NCBI RefSeq assembly: GCF_000719135.1
Contig: NZ_JOEK01000002.1
Location: forward strand, 186,001-250,000
Source of the DNA: Streptomyces avicenniae
GTDB taxonomy: Bacteria > Actinomycetota > Actinomycetes > Streptomycetales > Streptomycetaceae
Length of the DNA: 64,000 nucleotides
Reading direction: 5' to 3'
A program made the translations under genes and the position numbers. This document shows, one piece after another, positions 18,777 through 27,398 of the stretch. Numbering within the stretch: position 1 is the stretch's first letter; every line of letters begins with the position of its first letter. The notes below the pieces were generated by a model, which was not told the DNA's origin, made no database searches, and saw only the letters and a program-made list of their open reading frames with translations.

Positions 18777-19682
18777 ATGATCGAGATGTCGGGCCTGACC
18801 AAGCGGTACGGGAAGCGCGTGGCCGTGGAGGGCCTAACGTTCACCGTGCGGCCCGGCGTGGTGACCGGCTTCCTCGGCCCGAACGGGGCGGGGAAGTCCA
18901 CGACGATGCGGATGATCCTCGGCCTCGACCGGCCGACCGGCGGGACCGTGGCGGTGAACGGCACGCGCTACGACCGGCTGCGGGAGCCGCTGACGGACAT
19001 CGGCGCGCTGCTGGAGGCGCGCGCGGTCCATCCGGGCCGCACGGCGTACCACCATCTGCTGTGCCTGGCGCAGAGCAACGCGATACCGGAGCGGCGCATC
19101 GGCGAGGTGCTGGACGTCGTCGGCCTGTCGGCGGTGGCGCGCAAGCGGCCGAAGGGTTTCTCGCTGGGCATGGGGCAGCGGCTCGGCATCGCGAGCGCGC
19201 TGCTGGGCGACCCGCGCATCCTGATGTTCGACGAGCCGGTGAACGGGCTCGACCCCGAGGGCATCCAGTGGATCCGCAATCTGATGAAACACCTGGCGGC
19301 CGAGGGTCGGACCGTGTTCGTGTCCAGTCATCTGATGAGCGAGATGGCGCTGACGGCCGATCACCTGGTCGTCATCGGGCGCGGACGGTTGCTCGCGGAC
19401 ACGTCGATGACGCGTTTCATAGAGGAGAATTCGGCCACTTTCGTGCGGGTCCGCACGCCCGAGCCCGAGCGGATGCGTGACCTGCTGGCGCGGATCGGCG
19501 CCTCGCCGGACCAGGAGGACGACGGCGCGCTGACGGTTCCGGGCTCGGACGCGGCGCGCATCGGCGAGCTGGCCGCCGAGAACCGGCTGGTGCTGCACGA
19601 GTTGAGCGTGCAGCAGGCGTCTCTTGAGGAGGCGTTCATGCGGCTGACGCACGGCACCGTCGAGTACCAGGCGAAGGGCTGA
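18777..19682 (+). CDS. ABC transporter ATP-binding protein
   Basis: Energises the membrane partner encoded immediately downstream. In 301 residues: Walker A GPNGAGKST, signature-like FSLGMGQRLGIA, Walker B ILMFDEPVNGLDPEG, switch His in VSSHLMSEM, then a C-terminal regulatory extension typical of the antibiotic-type exporters. The stop is 2 bases before the permease ATG. Substrate unknown; bacitracin- or multidrug-type export is the usual annotation of this subfamily. Confidence 0.92.
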   Translation: MIEMSGLTKRYGKRVAVEGLTFTVRPGVVTGFLGPNGAGKSTTMRMILGLDRPTGGTVAVNGTRYDRLREPLTDIGALLEARAVHPGRTAYHHLLCLAQSNAIPERRIGEVLDVVGLSAVARKRPKGFSLGMGQRLGIASALLGDPRILMFDEPVNGLDPEGIQWIRNLMKHLAAEGRTVFVSSHLMSEMALTADHLVVIGRGRLLADTSMTRFIEENSATFVRVRTPEPERMRDLLARIGASPDQEDDGALTVPGSDAARIGELAAENRLVLHELSVQQASLEEAFMRLTHGTVEYQAKG

Positions 19683-19684
19683 CC

Positions 19685-20452
19685 ATGGCGTATCCGGACC
19701 GGGTGCTGCGGTCGGAGTGGACGAAGATCAGGACCGTGCGCTCCACCCTGTGGACGCTCGCGGCGGCACTGATCGTGACGGTGCTGCTCGGCACGCTGAT
19801 CAGCCTGCTGATCCGCAACGAGTTCGACGACCTGTCCCTCCACGACCGCCTCACGTTCGACCCGACGCTCACCAGCTTCGCCGGGACGTCGCTCGGGCAG
19901 CTCGCCATGATCGCCTTCGGCATCCTGGTGGTGTCGAACGAGTACGGCACCGGCATGATCCGCGCGTCGCTCGCCGCCGTGCCGCAGCGGGGCGCGCTGC
20001 TTGCCGGGAAGCTGACGGTCGCCACGCTGCTGGCCCTGGCCGTCGGGATGGTGACGAGCTTCGCGGCGTTCTTCGCGGGCCAGGCCGTGCTGGGCGAGCA
20101 CCGGACGACGCTGGGCGAGCCGGGCGTGCTGCGGGCGGTGTTCGGGGGCGGGCTGTACATGGGGCTGATCGCGCTGTTCGCGATGGGGCTGACATGGGTG
20201 CTGCGCAGCGCGATGCTGTCGTTCGGCGTGCTGATGCCGTTCTTCTTCCTGGTGTCCAACATCCTCGCGAACGTGTCGGCGACGCGGCGGATCGGCCACT
20301 ACCTGCCGGATCAGGCCGGGCAGCGGATCATGTCGGTCGTGGACACGGGCGACCGCCCGTACGGCCCGTGGGGCGGGCTCGGGATCATGGCGCTGTGGGT
20401 GGCCGCGGCCGTGCTGGTGGGCTATCTGGTGCTGCGCAGGCGCGACGCCTGA
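19685..20452 (+). CDS. ABC-2 type permease
   Basis: Membrane half of the exporter. The 255-residue product begins with the common SEWTKIRTVRSTLWTL element and has about six hydrophobic helices, including an early one (AALIVTVLLGTLISLLI) and a last one (IMALWVAAAVLVGYLVL) followed by RRRDA. Directly downstream of its ATPase with a 2-base gap, so they are co-translated. The substrate cannot be read from sequence. Confidence 0.9.
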   Translation: MAYPDRVLRSEWTKIRTVRSTLWTLAAALIVTVLLGTLISLLIRNEFDDLSLHDRLTFDPTLTSFAGTSLGQLAMIAFGILVVSNEYGTGMIRASLAAVPQRGALLAGKLTVATLLALAVGMVTSFAAFFAGQAVLGEHRTTLGEPGVLRAVFGGGLYMGLIALFAMGLTWVLRSAMLSFGVLMPFFFLVSNILANVSATRRIGHYLPDQAGQRIMSVVDTGDRPYGPWGGLGIMALWVAAAVLVGYLVLRRRDA

Positions 20453-20486
20453 GCGGGCCCGCCGTGCGCGCGGGGGTGGCGGGGCG

Positions 20487-20813
20487 TCAGTAGCGCGGCG
20501 CGTTGCGCGACCGCTGGACGCGGGCGCCGCGGCGGTCCCGCGCGCTCCAGCAGGCGCCGTGCCAGTGCCGCCGGTCGTCCACGGCGCCGAGCCGGGGCCA
20601 GGCGACGACGTGGGGTACGCCGGGCGGGATCTCCTGGTCACAGCCGGGGCAGCGGTAGTGCTTGGCGGCGCCGCCGCCGGTGACGCGGCGCACCACCCAC
20701 TCCTCGCCCTGCCAGTCCTCGGTGTTCTCCAGGCCGTACACGCGCGGTCCGTCGTCGGCGCCGTGTGCGCTCGTCTGTCGTCGGCCCTGGGCCTTGTTGC
20801 GACGGGGGGACAT
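20487..20813 (-). CDS. Small zinc-motif protein
   Basis: A 108-residue protein, basic at both ends, with CPGCDQEIPPGVPHVVAW and further on DDRRHWHGACW. The CxxC plus HxHxxC arrangement suggests a zinc site of an HNH- or treble-clef-like kind. Databases often label Streptomyces relatives ATP/GTP-binding, for which I see no motif. Start ATG 20813 (SPRRNKAQGRRQ) is preferred over the GTG/ATG further upstream because it gives the conserved basic N-terminus. Convergent with the ABC permease gene. Confidence 0.78.
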   Translation of the reverse strand: MSPRRNKAQGRRQTSAHGADDGPRVYGLENTEDWQGEEWVVRRVTGGGAAKHYRCPGCDQEIPPGVPHVVAWPRLGAVDDRRHWHGACWSARDRRGARVQRSRNAPRY

Positions 20814-20978
20814 GACGCCGAGTGTACGCATCGGCCCCCGCCCGCCATTGAACGATCATCCGAGAAATGGGGCGGTGGACCGTGCCCTGGGCACGTGTCG
20901 TCCGTTGAGTCGGTGAGGAATCGGTGAGGAATCGGCCATGTCACGCGGACGCGGCGGACCCCGGAGGGAACGGTATCC

Positions 20979-22064
20979 ATGGAGAGACTGCGTATAGGAA
21001 CATTCGTGCTGGCGGGCCAGTACCCGGGACAGAGTGAGCGCGAGGCACTGGACCGGGCCGTCCGCTCGGCGGTCGCCGCCGACGAGGCGGGCCTCGACAG
21101 CGTGTGGCTCGGCGAGCACCATTTCGTGCCCTACGGCCTGTGCCCGTCCGCCACCACCCTGGCCGCGCTGCTGCTCGGCCGCACGCGCCGCATCGGCATC
21201 GGCACCGCCATCAGCGTCCTGTCCACCGCGCACCCCGTCGCCCTCGGTGAGCAGACGACGCTGCTGCACCTGCTCTCCGGCGGACGGTTCACCCTGGGCG
21301 TCGGACGCGGCGGGCCGTGGGTGGACCTGGAGGTCTTCGGCGGCGGCGCCGACGCCCTGGAGCGCGACTTCCCCGAATCCCTCGACCTGCTGCTGCGCTG
21401 GCTGCGGGAGCCGCGCGTCTCCGCCGACGGCGAGCGCTACCGCTTCCGCGAGGTGACGGTCGTCCCCGCGCCCGACTCCCCGCCACCCGTCGTCGTCGCC
21501 TGCACGTCCCCGGGGACCGTACGCCTGGCCGCGCACCGTGGGCTGCCCATGCTGCTCGGCATGCACATCGGCGACGACGAGAAGGCCGAGATGGTCGCGC
21601 TGTGGCGCGCGGAGGCGACCGCGGCCGGGCAGCCGCGCGAGACGGTCGAGGGCGCGGGGCATGTCGCGGCGGGCGTCGCCCAGGTCGCGGACAGCACGCG
21701 GGAGGCCGTCGAGATCCTGCGCGGCGCGCTGCCCCGCTGGCTCAGCCACGGGCTCGCCGCGCACCAGACGTTCGACGGCAGACCCCGGCGCATGCGGGAC
21801 CCGCTCGCCTACACCGAACAGCTGTGCCGCCTGCACCCGGTCGGCGACCCGGCCCTGTGCGCGGAACGGCTCGCCGCCACGGCGGCGCGCACCGGCATCT
21901 CGCGCTTCGCACTGCTCGTGGAGGGCTCGGGCGACACGGCCGTCACGGAGCGCAACGTCCGCCGTCTCGCCGCGGACGTGCTGCCGCTCCTGCGCCGCGT
22001 GGACGACGGCGGAGCGGCAGCACCGGGCGCCGTCAGCAGTCGCGCAGCTCCGGCGACTGGTTGA
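20979..22064 (+). CDS. LLM-class flavin-dependent oxidoreductase
   Basis: TIM-barrel (luciferase-like) enzyme using reduced FMN or F420. The 361-residue product shows RIGTFVLAGQYPG, the DSVWLGEHHFVPYG segment typical of the family's active site, RIGIGTAISVL and GRFTLGVGRGG. Start ATG 20979. Its 3' end overlaps the convergent gene at 22033 by 32 bases. The substrate is unknown; the enzyme could be a monooxygenase or an F420-dependent dehydrogenase. Confidence 0.88.
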   Translation: MERLRIGTFVLAGQYPGQSEREALDRAVRSAVAADEAGLDSVWLGEHHFVPYGLCPSATTLAALLLGRTRRIGIGTAISVLSTAHPVALGEQTTLLHLLSGGRFTLGVGRGGPWVDLEVFGGGADALERDFPESLDLLLRWLREPRVSADGERYRFREVTVVPAPDSPPPVVVACTSPGTVRLAAHRGLPMLLGMHIGDDEKAEMVALWRAEATAAGQPRETVEGAGHVAAGVAQVADSTREAVEILRGALPRWLSHGLAAHQTFDGRPRRMRDPLAYTEQLCRLHPVGDPALCAERLAATAARTGISRFALLVEGSGDTAVTERNVRRLAADVLPLLRRVDDGGAAAPGAVSSRAAPATG

Positions 22065-22422
22065 GCAGCTGGTTGCGGACCGACGTGAAACGCGCGTGCA
22101 CGTCCTCCTGCCCGACCGGCGGGAAGACGGCGACACGGTGGCAGTTCTGGAAGGCGAGACGCACCCCGAAGTGCCGTTCCAGGGCACCGCGGATCGCGTC
22201 ACTGGCGAGGGCGCGGAGCAGTTCGCCCCGCGCGTGTTCGTCCGGCGGCGGCGTGGTGTTGTCGGCGAACGGTCCGCCGTCCACCTTCAGCCGGGCCACC
22301 AGCGTGCTGATCATCTCCCAGGCGAACGGCAGGGATACGCGGACGCAGTCGATGAACTCCCCGTCATCGACCTCGCCTCGCTCGGCCCGCGCGAGCAGTG
22401 CCGGTGAGACGTCGAGCGACAT
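22033..22422 (-). CDS. SCO5389-type conserved protein
   Basis: A 129-residue protein with no recognised catalytic domain: LDVSPALLARAERGEVDDGEF, a central WEMISTLVARL helix, then ALERHFGVRLAFQNCHRVAVF and the ending NQLLNQSPELRDC. It is, from memory, conserved in Streptomyces next to nucS (SCO5389 family). ATG 22422 has an AGGAGA ribosome site. Possibly a regulator or scaffold; nothing more can be said. Confidence 0.8.
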   Translation of the reverse strand: MSLDVSPALLARAERGEVDDGEFIDCVRVSLPFAWEMISTLVARLKVDGGPFADNTTPPPDEHARGELLRALASDAIRGALERHFGVRLAFQNCHRVAVFPPVGQEDVHARFTSVRNQLLNQSPELRDC

Positions 22423-22764
22423 GAATGTCTCCTCTCGGACCCCTGGGTGGAGGGGTCTGGCGTAACGGCCCGAGGACACCGCCGCGTACCGCCACCGCGT
22501 CCACGGATGAATCCGGTGTGTCCGGACGGCGACGCCCCCAGGGCAAACGGTAGGCGTCATGGCCCGTGCATGTCAGGGATACGGGCACATAACCGGCCAC
22601 GGCCAGAACCCACCCATCCCGCGAACCACCCGGCCCTCTTGCGCATCCCGTTCCCCTCGTCCCCGGCCGCCAACTCCGCGCCGCGAACGGCCCGTTCCGC
22701 CGTGACGCCGGGCCGTCCCCCCGCCCGTCGGGAGTGACCCGCGCCAGCCTCTAGGCTGTCCCCC
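22423..22764. other. 342-base gap between divergent genes
   Basis: No gene recognised. It contains the promoters of the SCO5389-type gene and nucS. Small open frames inside it lack conserved features and good starts. Confidence 0.5.
22752..22757 (+). promoter_or_regulatory. -10 box (TAGGCT) of nucS
   Basis: TAGGCT ends 7 bases before the nucS ATG; with the lack of a ribosome site this indicates a leaderless mRNA. Confidence 0.5.
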
Positions 22765-23445
22765 ATGCGTCTCGTCATCGCCCGCTGCTCCGTGGACTAC
22801 GCGGGCCGGCTCACCGCCCATCTCCCCTCGGCCCCGCGGCTGATCCTCGTCAAGGCGGACGGCTCCGTCTCGATCCACGCCGACGACCGGGCCTACAAGC
22901 CCCTCAACTGGATGTCGCCGCCGTGCACGCTGAAGGAGGCGGCCCCGGCGGAGGACGGCGGCCAGGCGGTCTGGACGGTCGAGAACAAGGGCGGCGAGAA
23001 GCTCATCATCACGATGGAGGAGGTCCTGCACGACTCCTCGCACGAACTCGGCGTCGATCCCGGGCTGATCAAGGACGGCGTCGAGGCGCACCTCCAGGAG
23101 CTGCTGGCGGACCGCATGGACACCCTGGGCGAGGGCTGGACCCTCATCCGCCGCGAGTACCCGACCGCGATCGGCCCGGTGGACATTCTCGGGCGCGACG
23201 CGGACGGCGTGACCGTCGCCGTGGAGATCAAGCGGCGCGGCGAGATCGACGGCGTCGAGCAGCTGACGCGCTACCTGGAGCTGCTGAACCGCGATCCGCT
23301 GCTGGCGCCGGTGCAGGGCGTGTTCGCGGCGCAGGAGATCAAGCCGCAGGCCCGCGTGCTGGCCACGGACCGGGGCATCCGCTGCGCCGTCCTCGACTAC
23401 GACGCGCTGCGCGGCATCGACGACGACAAGCTGCGGCTGTTCTGA
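22765..23445 (+). CDS. nucS: Endonuclease NucS (EndoMS), mismatch repair
   Basis: Mismatch-specific endonuclease that replaces MutS/MutL in many actinobacteria by making double-strand cuts at mismatches. The 226-residue product has the N-terminal dimerisation/DNA-binding domain ([20 protein letters not shown]) and the RecB-like nuclease core with [18 protein letters not shown] (E-x-K) and QLTRYLELL. Catalytic Asp, Glu and Lys are present. It ends DDDKLRLF, compatible with a C-terminal sliding-clamp-binding tail. Monocistronic with a leaderless-type promoter. Confidence 0.96.
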   Translation: MRLVIARCSVDYAGRLTAHLPSAPRLILVKADGSVSIHADDRAYKPLNWMSPPCTLKEAAPAEDGGQAVWTVENKGGEKLIITMEEVLHDSSHELGVDPGLIKDGVEAHLQELLADRMDTLGEGWTLIRREYPTAIGPVDILGRDADGVTVAVEIKRRGEIDGVEQLTRYLELLNRDPLLAPVQGVFAAQEIKPQARVLATDRGIRCAVLDYDALRGIDDDKLRLF

Positions 23446-23746
23446 CCGGTCGCCCCTTCGTACTGCCCCGGCCCGGCCTGTCACGGCAGGGTCAGAACGG
23501 CCGGGGGTGCGGCGGCGGTAAGTCGTCGCGCAGGGCGCCGTGCGGCAGCCGTCCGGTGGCGGGGAGCCGGGACGGCGTCCCAGGCCCGCCAGGGCGGCCC
23601 GTACGGCTGCGCCCGCCACCCGATTCCGTTGTGCCAGGCGGGCGGTCACTTCCTCCGGAAGAGGTGGTGCGTGCTCCTCCCGTGGTCGGTGGCAACGGTG
23701 AGGAGACCCAGGGGCACGCGAGAACTCGTCGCCTCACGTGGTCCGG
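23446..23746. other. 300-base gap after nucS
   Basis: Between convergent nucS and the TVP38-like gene. No gene, clear hairpin or repeat recognised. Confidence 0.5.
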
Positions 23747-24436
23747 TCACACGTCGCGGGTCCTGCGCCGCCACAGGGCCCCGGCGGCGAGCAGCGCGAC
23801 GCACACGGCGACGGGAATCCACAGCCCGGGTGAGGACGGGTCGGACGCCGAGGCACCGGCCAGCACGTACGCCGTGCTCCCGGGGAGCGTCCCCAGCAAC
23901 GTGGCGGCGGCGAACGGCGCCCACGGCGTACGCGACACCGCCGCGCCGAGGTTGACCAGGGCGAACGGCATGACCGGCACGAGCCGCAGCAGGAGAACCG
24001 TGGTGAACGGGCGCTCGGACAGCCGCTGTTCGACCTTGGCCAGCGCTGGCGCGCGCAGCATCGGCCGCAGCGCGTCACGTCCGAGGATGCGCGCCAGGAG
24101 GAAGGCGAGCAGGGCGCCCAGCACCGTACCGGCGACGGCGACCGTCAGCCCCGGGCCGATCCCGAGGACCGCACCGGCGGCGGCGCTGAGCGCCGGTTTG
24201 GGCACGAACGCCAGCGTGGCCAGGGCGTAGACGAGGGTGAGGAGCGGCACGGTCCAGATGCCGGGGGCCGCATCGTCCGTGCGTCGGCCGAGCAGGTCGT
24301 CCGACCCGATGGCCAGCACCACGCAGGCCCCGCCCGCGAGGAGCAGCACGAGCAGGACCAGCCGGGCCACGGGCGACAACATGAGCCCGGCCACGCGCCG
24401 GAGCGGAAGTTCGTTGTGGGGCATCGGGGACATCAT
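23747..24436 (-). CDS. TVP38/TMEM64 (VTT-domain) membrane protein
   Basis: A 229-residue integral membrane protein of the DedA/VTT superfamily, thought to move lipids. It has an N-terminal helix (LVLLVLLLAGGACVVLAIG), the VTT core with FVPKPALSAAAGAVLG and LARILGRDAL, then RLVPVMPFALVNLGAAVSRT and a final helix with RRRTRDV. The PxxFxxxN-like segment PVMPFALVN is the usual signature. ATG 24436 or a slightly later ATG could be the start. Located at the left edge of an accessory segment. Confidence 0.85.
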   Translation of the reverse strand: MMSPMPHNELPLRRVAGLMLSPVARLVLLVLLLAGGACVVLAIGSDDLLGRRTDDAAPGIWTVPLLTLVYALATLAFVPKPALSAAAGAVLGIGPGLTVAVAGTVLGALLAFLLARILGRDALRPMLRAPALAKVEQRLSERPFTTVLLLRLVPVMPFALVNLGAAVSRTPWAPFAAATLLGTLPGSTAYVLAGASASDPSSPGLWIPVAVCVALLAAGALWRRRTRDV

Positions 24437-24469
24437 CGCCGACCACGGGGCACGAGCCTGCTCCGGCTC

Positions 24470-25576
24470 TCAGGGGAGGGGCCAGTGGGGGCCGTCGGGG
24501 GTGTGGTGCCAGAGGTGGTGGGTGCCGTCGGGGTGGAGGGTGAGGCCGTAGTGGGCGTGGGTGGGGTGGTCGTGGTTGGCCCAGTGGGTGAGGAGGGGGG
24601 TGAGTTCGTGGACGAGGTCGCGGGGGCCGCCGTGTTCGACGGCGTGGAGGTTGTGGCCTTGGGGTTCGATGCGGGCCCATGAGCCGGTGGCGGGGTGGGT
24701 GAGGCAGTGGACGGCGCGGTGGTGTTCGCCGAGGCGGTGGAACGTGTGGGTGTGGACGTCGGGTTGGAGGACGCTGCGCAGGAGTGCCGGGGTGTCGGCG
24801 GTGATGTCGGGCAGGACGGTGGTGGTGCGGGTCCCGGTGCGGACGAGAAGCGCGGAGGTGGTGGGGGCGGGTCGGGTGTCGGGGGGTGGGGCGGTGGTGG
24901 GGAGGAGGGGTCCGGTGGCGGTGCCGTCGTGGTGGACGGTGAGGGCAGCGAGGGCGTTGCCGATGCGGGCGACGAGGGTGCCGCCGGGGCGGACCTGTAC
25001 GGGCCAGGTGGATGGGATGCGAGGGAAGCGGCGGGTGGTGATCAGGGCGTCGTAGGGGGCGTGGTGGGGGTGGCCGTGGGCGCCGTCGCCGGTGAGGAGG
25101 CGGGGGGTGTGGCCGGTGCGCTGGAGGGCTTGGCGGGCGCGGCTGATGGTGCGGGGGTCGATGTCGATGCTGGTCACGTTGTTCGCGCCGACCTTCTCGG
25201 CAAGGAGGGCGGTGGTCCATGCGGTGCCGGTCGCGATCTCCAGGACACGCGCGCCGGGTTGGAGGTTGCCGAGGGCGGACAGGGCGGATGCGGTGACGGT
25301 CGGGGCGGGGACGGTCGCGGCGCGGGTGCCGGTGGGGTCGTGCCGGACGGTCAGGGGCGCGTCCTCGTAGGCGGCGCGCAGGTAGCCGGTGTCACCGGGG
25401 GCGTAGTCCTGGGGGCCCCACGGACGGCGGATCGCGAAGCACCGCACGAACGGTTCACGCGGCACGTCGAGGAATGCGTCCGTCCAGCAGGGCGCGAGCA
25501 CGTGCGCCGCGCGCAGCCGCACGACCATGCGGTGCCGCAACTCGGCCGACGACTCAGCCGGAATGGTCGAGGTCAT
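24470..25576 (-). CDS. PCMT-like SAM methyltransferase
   Basis: A 368-residue protein with an N-terminal methyltransferase resembling protein-L-isoaspartate O-methyltransferase: VPREPFVRCF, a Tyr/Asp substrate loop, LQPGARVLEIATGTAWTTAL (SAM motif I), DIDPRTISRAR and DALITTRRFPRIP. The second half (about 220-368) is a less conserved Pro/Thr/His-rich domain. Similar enzymes accompany ATP-grasp or FxLD peptide systems, but no such precursor is present here. ATG 25576 follows GGGAAGG. It is 86 bases downstream of the 57-residue gene and probably in the same operon. Confidence 0.78.
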   Translation of the reverse strand: MTSTIPAESSAELRHRMVVRLRAAHVLAPCWTDAFLDVPREPFVRCFAIRRPWGPQDYAPGDTGYLRAAYEDAPLTVRHDPTGTRAATVPAPTVTASALSALGNLQPGARVLEIATGTAWTTALLAEKVGANNVTSIDIDPRTISRARQALQRTGHTPRLLTGDGAHGHPHHAPYDALITTRRFPRIPSTWPVQVRPGGTLVARIGNALAALTVHHDGTATGPLLPTTAPPPDTRPAPTTSALLVRTGTRTTTVLPDITADTPALLRSVLQPDVHTHTFHRLGEHHRAVHCLTHPATGSWARIEPQGHNLHAVEHGGPRDLVHELTPLLTHWANHDHPTHAHYGLTLHPDGTHHLWHHTPDGPHWPLP

Positions 25577-25662
25577 CCCTGAAACACCTTCCCGAACGCA
25601 TGTACCGGAGAAAGAGAGAGGAAGAAGAGGCGGACGCGGGCGGCGCGAGTCGGCGGACCGCC

Positions 25663-25836
25663 TCACCGCCCGTACTCCTTCAAGCTCCGCAGGTGCGCCT
25701 GCACGACCTCGTTCAACCGCGCGCACTCAGCCGCCAGTTCAGCAACCGAACGACGCTCGGCAGACACCGGCTCGGACGGCTCGGCCGACGGCTCGTCAAC
25801 ACCAGCCGGGGGTTCATCGGGAATCGCTGTGCTCAT
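25663..25836 (-). CDS. 57-residue acidic helical protein, methyltransferase companion
   Basis: Starts STAIPDEPPAGVDEP, continues with an acidic Pro/Glu-rich half, then a helix RRSVAELAAECARLNEVV and ends LRSLKEYGR. One Cys. G/C-rich third positions support coding, and its position directly before the methyltransferase suggests co-transcription. It does not match known lanthipeptide or ATP-grasp precursor ends; a small partner or substrate of the methyltransferase is possible. Function unknown. Confidence 0.6.
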   Translation of the reverse strand: MSTAIPDEPPAGVDEPSAEPSEPVSAERRSVAELAAECARLNEVVQAHLRSLKEYGR

Positions 25837-26086
25837 GGCTCACTCCGCTGCCTGACAGACGGTGGTTGGACGCCATCGGGAACTGCAAGCCAGCTGAGAA
25901 TGGGGTGACTTGAGCGCCGATCGGCCTTTCCCAGACTGATGGCGTCACGATGACCGATGCAAGACTACGAAGGTCGCCGTTCACTCTTGAGTGGCGAAGA
26001 AGATGGGCTGCACTACGAAAGCCAATAAACGCGCATTACAGTTCGGGCGTCGAGGGGATTACACAGCGAACGAAGGAAGGTGACGC
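25837..26086. promoter_or_regulatory. Divergent control region with palindrome CACTCTTGAGTG
   Basis: Separates the minus-strand methyltransferase operon from the plus-strand HTH gene. It is markedly richer in A/T (around 25925-26080) than the rest of the window. A perfect inverted repeat CACTC-TT-GAGTG lies at 25983-25994 and is a candidate operator for the adjacent HTH regulator. AAGGAAGG just before 26087 is the ribosome site of that gene. Confidence 0.45.
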
Positions 26087-26980
26087 GTGGTCGAGGGAAC
26101 CACCGGCAGTACCGTCCCGAGGCGCCAGCTCGGGCGGTACCTGCGCGAACTCAGAGAATCCGCACGCCTGTCGGTCAAGGCCGCCGCCGCAGCACTGGAA
26201 TGGTCCACACCGAAAATCTGGCGCATCGAGACGGGTCAGGTGTCACTGCGCAGCCTGGATGTCCGCAACATGTGCGAGATCTATGGGGCTTCGGACGAAC
26301 TTACCCAGGCGCTGATGGCACTGGCCAAGGAGACGAAGGCCCGTGGCTGGTGGCACAGCTATGGTGATGTCCTTCCCGAGGGCTTCGATCTGTACGTGGG
26401 CCTCGAAGAGGCGGCGGAGAGCCTTGATCTCTACCACAACGAGATAATCCCTGGCCTGCTCCAGACCGAGAGCTACGCCAACGCGATCATCGGCACCCAC
26501 ATCCGTGGGATCAGCAACGAAGAACTCGAAGGACGGGTCCGGCTGCGCATAGAGCGGCAGACCATCCTGACGAGGAAGACCAAGCCGCTCTCGTTGCGTA
26601 TGGCGTTGAGCGAGACCGTCCTACGGCGCCCCATCGGCGGAGCCGACATCATGGCTCACCAACTGGCCCACCTTGTGTACATCACGGAACTTGGGAACAT
26701 CACGTTCCGCGTCGTGCCGTTGGCGGCCGGAGCGCACGACGGAGTGGTGACCGGACCGTTCAATATCCTGCGCTTCCCCTTGTCGGCGGACGGGCGTCAG
26801 ACTGAACCCACAACCATCTACGCAGACGGGTACACCGGGGGCCTGTACCTGGACAAGCCGAGCGAAGTCGAACAGTACGACTGTGCGTTCCAAGGCATCT
26901 GGGATGCTGCGCTGGATGAGCAAGCGTCGCGAGAGCTGATCGCGGAAGTGGCAGGGAGCTATGAACAGGTACACAGTTGA
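26087..26980 (+). CDS. XRE-type HTH regulator with DUF5753
   Basis: Of the WhiJ-like class of Streptomyces regulators. In 297 residues: N-terminal helix-turn-helix (LGRYLRELRESARLSVKAAA then ALEWSTPKIWRIETG), followed by the DUF5753 sensor-like domain (YLDLYHNEIIPGLLQTESYA-type segment, and GPFNILRFPL). GTG start with a strong ribosome site. The 3' end overlaps the DUF397 gene by 20 bases. Such pairs often act with a small DUF397 partner as a switch controlling development or secondary metabolism; the target here is likely the adjacent divergent operon. Confidence 0.92.
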   Translation: MVEGTTGSTVPRRQLGRYLRELRESARLSVKAAAAALEWSTPKIWRIETGQVSLRSLDVRNMCEIYGASDELTQALMALAKETKARGWWHSYGDVLPEGFDLYVGLEEAAESLDLYHNEIIPGLLQTESYANAIIGTHIRGISNEELEGRVRLRIERQTILTRKTKPLSLRMALSETVLRRPIGGADIMAHQLAHLVYITELGNITFRVVPLAAGAHDGVVTGPFNILRFPLSADGRQTEPTTIYADGYTGGLYLDKPSEVEQYDCAFQGIWDAALDEQASRELIAEVAGSYEQVHS

Positions 26981-27170
26981 TCCGCGTACGCCGTGGTTGA
27001 AGTCCAGCTACAGTAACGGCAACGGTGATTGCGTCGAGGTCGCCAGCCTCACCGAGGCTGTGGCGATGCGTGACAGTAAGCAGGTGGAGGGCGCCGTGCT
27101 GAACGTCCCGGCCCCCGGCTGGAAGGCATTCATCGCAGGCGTGACCGAGGGCTCGTTCACCGCCCGATGA
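26961..27170 (+). CDS. DUF397 protein
   Basis: A 69-residue DUF397 domain protein with the diagnostic WLKSSYSNGNGDCVEVA, VAMRDSKQ and a C-terminal WKAFIAGV. It overlaps the HTH gene, so the two form a co-translated pair in which DUF397 proteins are known to antagonise or modulate the HTH partner. A strong hairpin follows at 27184. Confidence 0.93.
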   Translation: MNRYTVDPRTPWLKSSYSNGNGDCVEVASLTEAVAMRDSKQVEGAVLNVPAPGWKAFIAGVTEGSFTAR

Positions 27171-27183
27171 ACCCCTGAGCCAT

Positions 27184-27224
27184 CGAGCGCCCTGTCCCGG
27201 CCTTCAACAGGGGCAGGGTGCTCG
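27184..27224 (+). terminator. Hairpin after DUF397 gene
   Basis: 15-base arms (27184-27198 with 27210-27224), all paired with two G-U pairs, and an 11-base loop. The G-U positions favour function on the plus strand, closing the HTH-DUF397 operon. Confidence 0.6.
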
Positions 27225-27398
27225 TGGTCACCCTCTCCAGCCGGACCCGTGCCATCGGCCGTCTTCGGCCACCTGCGGGCCGGACTTCCGGCGAGGCCGG
27301 CGCCGTTTCCGGCCATCGGTGCCCGGCCGTCTTGCCCACCCTCTCCGCCCGTGCGAGGTTGCCGTCAGGCAAGAGACGAAACCAGAGGGGGAAACGGT

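Noticed and set aside
25663..25836. Small gene as an FxLD lanthipeptide or ATP-grasp peptide precursor
   Set aside because: No FxLD end, no Ser/Thr/Cys-rich core, and no lanthionine or ATP-grasp enzyme nearby.
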